In this document: positions 58,746 through 64,000 of the stretch, piece after piece
Layout: each line of letters opens with the position of its first letter
Position numbering within the stretch: the stretch's first letter is position 1
From: Achromobacter insolitus
Lineage (GTDB): Bacteria; Pseudomonadota; Gammaproteobacteria; Burkholderiales; Burkholderiaceae_B
NCBI RefSeq assembly: GCF_002209555.1
Contig: NZ_NJIF01000002.1
Span: forward strand, 62,001-126,000
DNA: 64,000 nucleotides
Reading direction: 5' to 3'
The notes under the pieces: generated by a model
The model's input: only the letters and a program-made list of their open reading frames with translations
Told to the model about the DNA's origin: nothing
Database searches by the model: none
Made by a program: the position numbers and the translations under genes

Positions 58746-60125
58746 ATGCAGCAGCCCGTCTCCTTCGATTGGAAGATATCCCTGTCTGATGTGCTGGGCA
58801 CGCTCAGGAAACTCTACTCGGTCCGCTATCCGGCGCTCGCGTCCGCGCGCCTGGACCTGTTGCGCTCCGCCATGCGCGACGACCGCGCCGACGACTTCCT
58901 GCCCGTGCTGGGCCAGGAGCTGGAGGCGTTGGGGCTGGCGCTCATCGAACAGCGCGAAGAGGACGACGCCATTCGTCTGCTGGTCGTGCCACAGGCCGAG
59001 GCGGACGGCATCAAGACGCGGATACATGCGTTGGGTTGGCAGGCCGTCGCGCATCGCCAGGAAGGCGCAGCGCCAGGCGTCCTGGCTGCTCTGCCCAAGC
59101 CGGCCTCGGGCCCGCTGTGCGGTCCTGAGGATTATCTGGATATCCCCTATCTGGTGGTGGTGGCGCCGGGATGGGCCTGCGCCATAACGGCGGACTGGGA
59201 TACTCCGACGCTGACCGACCTGCGCGCATGGCCGGTACTGGGCGCGGTCGCCGGCAAGTTTCCAGCGCGGCGCGGCCTGCTGGCTTCGTGCGTCAATTCC
59301 GATGGCGCGCATGCCTGGATCGAGCAGGGCCCGGACGGACTGTCCAGCACACCCTATGCGCGGCTATTGCATGCGGCCCAGGTCAACCTGCCGGCTTCAA
59401 ACCAACCTGGCGCGCCATTGCCGCCGCGTGCCGCGCAAGCGCAGCGCCGGACGCCGGAGTTCAGCCTGGGTTTTGCGGGGGACAATCTGCTGCTGGTGGA
59501 TCGCGGCATGGTCTTTCTTTATCCGGGCTACGCGCAGCAAACAGGAGATGCCGCGGCGGAGCCGACGCTGCTGCACACGGCGCCACAGCAGCGTCGTCCC
59601 GTCAGCGACAGGTCGGCCGTCATCCAGACGCCGGACGGCCGCAGTTGCGTGCTGTGCCGTGGCCAACTGCTGGAGTTCCGCGAGGGCCGCCTCCAGCTCT
59701 TGGCGTTGACTTACTCCGCCCCATTGTCGGGCGACATCTCGCATCCCTCGGCCTTGGGCGACAGTGCCATTGCGTGGCTGGAGGACGACAGGCTTTGCCA
59801 CGCGAACCTGGACGAAGGCATGGTTCACGAACACAAAGTGCAGCATCTGCCGGCCGGCGGCATGACGTTGCAATCATTGCAAGGCGGTTGGCTGTTGCTG
59901 GGCCACTGGCATGCGCCGCATCGCAGCTTGGACCTGGGTCAGCTTTGGCATCCGGCGTCGGGCCAGACGCTTCGAATCCGCTACGGCGCGTTGGATCTGG
60001 ATAGCGGCATCCAAAGTTGGATCGACTTGCCCGGGGGCGAGGTCGTGGTGGGCGGTCAGACCCGGTACGCGCGGCTGGGTCGTTTCGACGCCCTGCTGGG
60101 CCGCCTGGTGGCAAGCGCGCCGTAA
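58746..60125 (+). CDS. Hypothetical protein, 459 residues
   Basis: I do not recognise this protein. It has no signal peptide or membrane segment. The first ~150 residues are alpha/beta with acidic DDRADDFLPVLGQELEALG and a DUF6630-like feel (not certain). The C-terminal ~230 residues have repeated short beta stretches with W-E/L-D patterns (SLGFAGDNLLLVDRG, AIAWLEDDRLCHANL, GGWLLLGHWHAPH), suggesting a beta-propeller of several blades. It starts 6 bases after the D-threonine aldolase stop (a GTG at 58743 is also possible), so it is cotranscribed with it. Confidence 0.7.
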   Translation: MQQPVSFDWKISLSDVLGTLRKLYSVRYPALASARLDLLRSAMRDDRADDFLPVLGQELEALGLALIEQREEDDAIRLLVVPQAEADGIKTRIHALGWQAVAHRQEGAAPGVLAALPKPASGPLCGPEDYLDIPYLVVVAPGWACAITADWDTPTLTDLRAWPVLGAVAGKFPARRGLLASCVNSDGAHAWIEQGPDGLSSTPYARLLHAAQVNLPASNQPGAPLPPRAAQAQRRTPEFSLGFAGDNLLLVDRGMVFLYPGYAQQTGDAAAEPTLLHTAPQQRRPVSDRSAVIQTPDGRSCVLCRGQLLEFREGRLQLLALTYSAPLSGDISHPSALGDSAIAWLEDDRLCHANLDEGMVHEHKVQHLPAGGMTLQSLQGGWLLLGHWHAPHRSLDLGQLWHPASGQTLRIRYGALDLDSGIQSWIDLPGGEVVVGGQTRYARLGRFDALLGRLVASAP

Positions 60126-60154
60126 ACGCAAAACGCAGACGCAAAACGCAGACG
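60126..60154. repeat. 13-bp tandem repeat
   Basis: ACGCAAAACGCAG occurs twice head to tail from 60126 to 60151, with a partial third copy continuing into the entericidin terminator. It directly follows the hypothetical protein's stop codon. Confidence 0.6.
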
Positions 60155-60190
60155 CAAAAACGGCTGGCGCGCCATCGGCGCGCCGGCCGT
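60155..60190 (-). terminator. Intrinsic terminator of the entericidin gene
   Basis: ACGGC-T-GGCGCGCC pairs with GGCGCGCC-G-GCCGT around ATC. On the minus strand a TTTTT run follows. It starts 25 bases after the entericidin stop. The plus-strand gene converging from the left can use the same stem. Confidence 0.85.
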
Positions 60191-60214
60191 CAAGGCAGGC
60201 TACCGGAACGGGAC

Positions 60215-60343
60215 TTACTGGGCTTTCTGCTGGATCTTTTCCCCGCCACGTTCGATGTCCTTGCCAGCGCCTTCCATCGTGTTGCAGCCAGCCGAGATGG
60301 CGGTTATTGCCAGCATCAGCGCAAGCCAGATTCGACGAGTCAT
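60215..60343 (-). CDS. Entericidin A/B family lipoprotein
   Basis: This 42-residue protein is encoded as MTRRIWLALMLAITAISAGC, then NTMEGAGKDIERGGEKIQQK and AQ. The lipobox SAGC gives a lipidated Cys20 and a ~23-residue mature peptide with the NTMEGAGKDIERGGEKI entericidin signature. Entericidins are small envelope lipoproteins tied to stationary-phase or osmotic stress. AAGGAG lies 7 bases before the ATG and a strong terminator follows. Confidence 0.92.
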   Translation of the reverse strand: MTRRIWLALMLAITAISAGCNTMEGAGKDIERGGEKIQQKAQ

Positions 60344-60397
60344 TTTTTTCTCCTTAGGGCGATCAGGGGCATAGCGGGGTGCCGACAGGCAGCCGCG

Positions 60398-60583
60398 CTA
60401 TTTCTTGTTCAGCAAGTCCCGTGCCTGATCCTTGGCCTCGCCTACGTTGCGCTGCACCTTGCCCACGGTTTTCTCGGCTTTGCCTTCGGCTTCCGTGTCG
60501 CGGTTGCCGGTCAGCTTGCCAGCCGTTTCCTTGATGGTGCCTTTGACTTCCTTGGCAGCACCCTTGATGCGGTCGTTGTCCAT
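60398..60583 (-). CDS. CsbD family stress protein
   Basis: This 61-residue hydrophilic helical protein starts MDNDRIKGAAKEVKGTIKET and contains GKLTGNRDTEAEGKAEKTVG, the family pattern. CsbD-type proteins are induced by general stress, but their biochemical role is unknown. It is upstream of entericidin on the same strand (54-bp gap), so both are probably in one stress-response unit. Confidence 0.9.
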   Translation of the reverse strand: MDNDRIKGAAKEVKGTIKETAGKLTGNRDTEAEGKAEKTVGKVQRNVGEAKDQARDLLNKK

Positions 60584-60723
60584 GTGTCGCTCCTCGATTC
60601 AGGTTGCGTGAAACCGCGCCGGACAGGCCTACGGGCCTGGGGCTCCGGCGGCGGACGAAACCACTATAGGAAGCGCATGGCGCGCGCGTAAGAAGCGCGC
60701 GCATCAGATGGGCTGGTACTTTT

Positions 60724-62271
60724 CTACCGGTTCTTGCGGGGCGGCGTTCGCTTCTGCGCGGGCTTTTGCGCCTGTGTCTGCGCCGGCTTGCGCGCTGGTT
60801 TTTCGTACCCCACGATGCCGCGCTGCCGCGCCCAGATGATCGCGGCGCTGCGCCGGTGCACGTCCAGCTTGCTGTACAGCGCGGCCACGTGGTTGCGCAC
60901 CGTGTTGCGCGACAAATGCAGGCTGGACGCGATTTCCGCGTCCGTATGGCCTTGGCACATCAGGCCCAGAATCTCGCGCTCGCGCGGCGTCAGGTCGGCC
61001 AGTTCGCCCTGCCCCTGCGGCGCGCCTTGCGGGGCGCGGATCTGCGCCAGCTTTTCGATGACGGTCCGGCTGAACCAGGAGGTGTCCTGCATGACCGTTT
61101 CGATGGCCTCCATCAGCTCGACCTCGCTGCGCTTGCGCTCGGTGATGTCCTGGATCGCCGCCAGCACGCAGGACTGGTTCTGGATGGACACCGGCGCGGC
61201 CGACACCAGGCAGTCCAGCAGCGCACCGTCGCGCGTGCGCAGCGTCATTTCCTGGCTGCGCACGCTGGCGCCCTGTTCCAGCGACCCCATGGCGCGGTCG
61301 TAGGCTTGCGGGTCGGTCCACAACTGCGCCAGCGCATCCTCGTCGCGCGCCAATGTCTTGGCGTCATAGCCCGTCGTGGCGATGAACGCGTCGTTGACCT
61401 CCAGCAGGACGCCTTCCGTGGTGCTCAGCGTCATCGGCACCGGCGCCAGCCGGAACGCCGTGGCGAAGCGCTGCTCGCTATCGCGCAGCGCGGTTTCGGC
61501 CTTGCGGCGCGCTTCCAGGTCATTGAATGTGAACAGCATGCAGGGCTGCTCCGCGACTTCGATGGGCTGACCCGCCACCACCACCAGCTTGGTGCCGCCA
61601 TCCCGCACGGCGATGATGGTTTCCGTTTGCGGAATGGTCCCCCCTTCCGCCAGCCGCTGCAGTGCGTCTTCACGCTGCGGCGTATCGCCCAGCACATCCA
61701 GTTGGCGCAGCGTCTTGCCCAGCACTTGCTCGCGCGTGTAGCCGGTCATGGCCAGAAAACCGTCATTGACCTTGATGTGGCGCAGGTCCGCCAACGAGCA
61801 GATCACGGCGGGCGCGGGGTTGGCGTTGAAGGTGCGTTCGAAGCGTTCTTCCGCGTTGAATTGCTCGGTCACGTCCAACAACACCAGCACCATGCCTTCG
61901 GTGGCGCCCTGCGCATCGCGCAGCACCAGATTGCGCACCTGATGCATGCGGGTTAACGCCGGATCGCGCCGGCTGGTCACTTCCACCACCACATCCTTGT
62001 AGGCTTCGCCCGCCAGCGCGCGGTCCAGTGGATACTGCGCCGCGCGCAGCGCCCGATGGTTGCGATAGCGCAGCGCAAATGCCTTGCGGTAGCCGGCGGC
62101 GGTGCCGCCCAGCGCAGCCAGATTCGTCACCCCGTGCATGGCCAGCGCGGTGTCGTTGGCCCAGACAATACGCTTGTCCTGATCCAGCAGGATGATGCCT
62201 TCGATCAGGCCATCGATGATTTCCAGCAGATGGCGGCGTTCCGTCGTGAACGCCGTTGCAGTCTTCTTCAT
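60724..62271 (-). CDS. Triple-PAS LuxR family transcriptional regulator
   Basis: This 515-residue cytoplasmic regulator has three PAS domains: ~10-140 (IIDGLIEGIILLDQDKRIVW), ~145-265 (FNANPAPAVICSLADLRHI) and ~275-395 (FRLAPVPMTLSTTEGVLLEV). The LuxR helix-turn-helix is at ~430-495 (LTPREREILGLMCQGHTDAE, then LSRNTVRNHVAALYSKL). The end is a Lys/Pro/Gln-rich tail (ARKPAQTQAQKPAQKRTPP). There is no kinase or receiver domain, so it may sense a ligand or redox state directly. It is divergent from the proline-rich gene at 62427, with a palindrome between. Confidence 0.9.
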   Translation of the reverse strand: MKKTATAFTTERRHLLEIIDGLIEGIILLDQDKRIVWANDTALAMHGVTNLAALGGTAAGYRKAFALRYRNHRALRAAQYPLDRALAGEAYKDVVVEVTSRRDPALTRMHQVRNLVLRDAQGATEGMVLVLLDVTEQFNAEERFERTFNANPAPAVICSLADLRHIKVNDGFLAMTGYTREQVLGKTLRQLDVLGDTPQREDALQRLAEGGTIPQTETIIAVRDGGTKLVVVAGQPIEVAEQPCMLFTFNDLEARRKAETALRDSEQRFATAFRLAPVPMTLSTTEGVLLEVNDAFIATTGYDAKTLARDEDALAQLWTDPQAYDRAMGSLEQGASVRSQEMTLRTRDGALLDCLVSAAPVSIQNQSCVLAAIQDITERKRSEVELMEAIETVMQDTSWFSRTVIEKLAQIRAPQGAPQGQGELADLTPREREILGLMCQGHTDAEIASSLHLSRNTVRNHVAALYSKLDVHRRSAAIIWARQRGIVGYEKPARKPAQTQAQKPAQKRTPPRKNR

Positions 62272-62390
62272 TCAGGCTCCTGGTTCAGCAAGAGATAGGA
62301 AGAAAGTACTAGATAAAGTCGTCTCGCGTGATCTGGGCGGGCGCGAACATGGCTTCTATTGTGGAACTGCACGATACGCGTGCCGCTGCG

Positions 62391-62406
62391 CGTGTAGCGC
62401 TACACG
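62391..62406. promoter_or_regulatory. Perfect 16-bp palindrome
   Basis: CGTGTAGCGCTACACG is fully self-complementary. It lies 21 bp before the proline-rich gene and 120 bp before the PAS-LuxR gene. Its size and dyad symmetry fit a LuxR-type dimer site. Confidence 0.5.
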
Positions 62407-62426
62407 TGAATCTTCAGGAGACATCC

Positions 62427-62702
62427 ATGAACCCGAACCAGAATCCCGGCGATCCCGCCACCCAGCCCGGTATCGACCCGTCGCCGCGTCCCGGCCAGGA
62501 ACCGAACGACGCGCCGGAAAAACAGGCGCCCGGTCAGGTGCCCGGCAAGCCCGGGCCGGACGATACCGACCCCAACCCCAACCCCGACCCCGACCCCGGC
62601 CGCACGCCGCCGGAAGTGCCCGGCAATCCGGGGCAACCTTCAGAGAAGCCCAGGCAACCCGGTGAGCCCGGGCGTCCGGGCCAACCCGGCGATCCGGCCT
62701 GA
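62427..62702 (+). CDS. Small proline/glycine-rich hydrophilic protein
   Basis: This 91-residue peptide starts MNPNQNPGDPATQPGIDPSP and is rich in Pro, Gly, Asp, Asn, Gln and Glu, with NPNPDPDPG and GEPGRPGQPGDPA runs. It has no signal peptide or hydrophobic core, so it is probably disordered. The ATG has CAGGAGACATCC upstream. The coding status is fairly likely from the RBS and the regular PxP/GxP pattern, but not proven. It is divergent from the PAS-LuxR gene and may be its target. Confidence 0.6.
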   Translation: MNPNQNPGDPATQPGIDPSPRPGQEPNDAPEKQAPGQVPGKPGPDDTDPNPNPDPDPGRTPPEVPGNPGQPSEKPRQPGEPGRPGQPGDPA

Positions 62703-62856
62703 GCCGGGGGCGGCTGCGCTGCATTGAGCGCGGCCGACGCCGTACGCGACTGGGTCGCTTAAGGTTACGGCGCGCGGTTACGTCACGCCGCGCCCGGCAA
62801 CCCGCGCCTGCGCCCGCTGGCGGTTTGCGGCGGGCGTGGCGCTTGGCGCGTCTATA

Positions 62857-63822
62857 TCAGTCGACCTGGGCGCCCGACTGCTTCACCGCTTCGCCCCACT
62901 TCTTCACTTCGCCCGCAATGAAAGTGCCGGTCGCTTCGGGCGTCTGCGGCATCGGTTCGGCACCGCGGTCGCGGAAGAACTTCTGCATGTCCGGCGAATT
63001 AAGCACCTGGCCGATCTGCTTGCTCAGGTAGCCAGTCACCTCGGCCGGCGTATCGCGCGGTGCCAACACCGCTGCCCAGCCGATGGCCTCGAAACCCGGA
63101 TAACCCGATTCCGCCACGGTCGGCACGTCCGGCAGCTGCGGCAGGCGCTTGGCCGTCGTGACCGCCAGCGCCACCGCCTTCTTGTTCTGCACATGCGGCA
63201 GGCCCGCGGTCACCGAATCCACCATCAACGGCACCTGATGCCCCAGGAAATCCGCCTGGGCCGGGCCGCTGCCCTTGTACGGGATATGGCGGATGTCGAT
63301 ATTCGCGGCTGCCTTGAACATCTCGGCCGACAAATGCTGCGTGCCGCCGATGCCTGCGCTGGCGTAGGCCAGCTCGCCCGGATTGGCACGCGCCTGCGTC
63401 ACCAGTTGCTTGAGCGACGTAATGCCCGAAGCCGGCGTTGCCAAAAACATCAGCGGCACCGAGAACACCCCGGACACCGGCGCAAAGTCCTTGGTCAGGC
63501 TGTAGTTGATGGTCTTGTACAGCGTCTGGTTGACGGCCGCCGCGCTGCCCGCGATCACCAGGGTGTAGCCGTCCGGCGTTGCGCGCGCCGCTTGTTCCAT
63601 GCCGATGTTGCTGCCCGCGCCCGCGCGGTTCTCCACCACAATCGGCTGCTTCACGGCCGCGCCCAGCTTTTCGGCCAGTGCGCGCGCAAAGATATCGGTG
63701 GCCTGTCCGGGCGGGAACGGCACGATCAGGCGGATGGGGCGCTCGGGGTAATCGGCATGCGCGGTGGCGGTAGCCGCCGCCAGCGCCAGGCCGGCGGCAA
63801 GACTGGAAAGAATACGTTTCAT
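62857..63822 (-). CDS. Bug family tripartite-tricarboxylate-type solute-binding protein
   Basis: This 321-residue periplasmic receptor has a signal peptide ([22 protein letters not shown]) and the Bug start [48 protein letters not shown] and [22 protein letters not shown] are further family hallmarks. Bug proteins bind carboxylates, amino acids or nicotinate and are greatly expanded in Bordetella/Achromobacter. No TctAB membrane subunits are nearby, so it is an orphan. Only a short AT-rich stretch remains between it and the window end. Confidence 0.93.
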   Translation of the reverse strand: MKRILSSLAAGLALAAATATAHADYPERPIRLIVPFPPGQATDIFARALAEKLGAAVKQPIVVENRAGAGSNIGMEQAARATPDGYTLVIAGSAAAVNQTLYKTINYSLTKDFAPVSGVFSVPLMFLATPASGITSLKQLVTQARANPGELAYASAGIGGTQHLSAEMFKAAANIDIRHIPYKGSGPAQADFLGHQVPLMVDSVTAGLPHVQNKKAVALAVTTAKRLPQLPDVPTVAESGYPGFEAIGWAAVLAPRDTPAEVTGYLSKQIGQVLNSPDMQKFFRDRGAEPMPQTPEATGTFIAGEVKKWGEAVKQSGAQVD

Positions 63823-64000
63823 GATTGGTCAGTAAAAAGCGACAAAGGGCTGCGCGCGGGGGCGCGCCTGTTGCATAAAATAGAGCGCCCGCGCTGGCGG
63901 CCCTTTTGAGGCGGCCCGGGGCGGATCGGCAGGGGGTGCGTCACGATAGCATCCCCCCGTCGGTGCTAAATTCGCCTATTGGCATCGTCCAATCACTTTT

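Noticed and set aside
62565..62600. Repeated CCCCGAC/CCCCAAC bases as a CRISPR or satellite array
   Set aside because: They are codons for an Asn/Asp-Pro run in the proline-rich peptide, too short and without spacers.
1..64000. tRNA, rRNA, insertion sequences, prophage or CRISPR
   Set aside because: I looked for clover-leaf-like sequences, transposase or integrase motifs and regular spaced repeats and found none I could support.

Overview
The window is GC-rich (mid-60s percent by eye), densely coding chromosomal DNA from a betaproteobacterium of the Alcaligenaceae, most likely Achromobacter. Three things suggest this: a Bug-family solute receptor, an FMN-riboswitch-controlled ribB, and a 379-residue D-threonine aldolase whose Lys59, His347 and Asp349 match the residues I recall for the Alcaligenes/Achromobacter xylosoxidans enzyme. 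I saw no rRNA, tRNA, CRISPR array, phage or insertion sequence. Nearly all of the sequence is genes for solute uptake and amino-acid, purine or aromatic catabolism, each paired with a local regulator.

Layout. 1-5300: a terminator from an upstream gene, then an MFS exporter, pirin, XapX, YtcJ-type amidohydrolase and DoxX. 5300-11450: a self-contained regulon of two units. One carries a solute receptor, a fused permease-ATPase, an amidase and a solitary ectoine synthase. The other carries a DUF1989 protein and a GntR/FCD regulator. Both units have the same 18-bp sequence, centred on a 13-bp palindrome, upstream. 11490-14700: LysR, VOC protein, flavin-reductase-like protein, second LysR. 14875-20125: a Glt-type amino-acid ABC transporter, L-threonine aldolase and an EamA exporter. 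20185-24994: acylphosphatase, PhyH dioxygenase, FMN alpha-hydroxyacid dehydrogenase, an orphan solute receptor and an AraC-GyrI regulator. 25022-31101 (minus strand): a nucleoside-type (BMP) ABC importer ending in a CodA-like deaminase.

31574-38844: DedA-rhodanese fusion, ketopantoate-reductase-like protein, NAD(P)-binding reductase, SnoaL-like protein, flavin reductase, nucleoside deoxyribosyltransferase-like protein, TetR/MFS efflux pair, and ribB behind an FMN riboswitch. 39225-43185: SET-domain protein, bestrophin, Lrp/AsnC regulator divergent from an acetolactate-synthase-like enzyme. 43223-43491: a large imperfect inverted repeat. 43533-47023 (minus): NitT/TauT-type ABC importer plus an SDR. 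47165-53902: topoisomerase III with a histone-H1-like tail, a large membrane GDYXXLXY protein, GluQRS and Smg. 54143-58739: a TAXI-type TRAP transporter divergent from D-threonine aldolase. 58746-63822: an unknown 459-residue protein, entericidin, CsbD, a triple-PAS LuxR regulator divergent from a proline-rich peptide, and a Bug receptor.

The most interesting system is the ectoine-synthase regulon at 5.5-11.5 kb. It has no ectA or ectB, so it cannot be ordinary osmoprotectant synthesis from aspartate semialdehyde, and it is wired to uptake and hydrolysis genes. Other notable points are the palindromic operators next to TetR, Lrp and LuxR regulators, a CodA-like deaminase with a Cys where E. 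coli CodA has Asp314, and two unrelated families of intergenic repeat placed at the 3' ends of transcription units.
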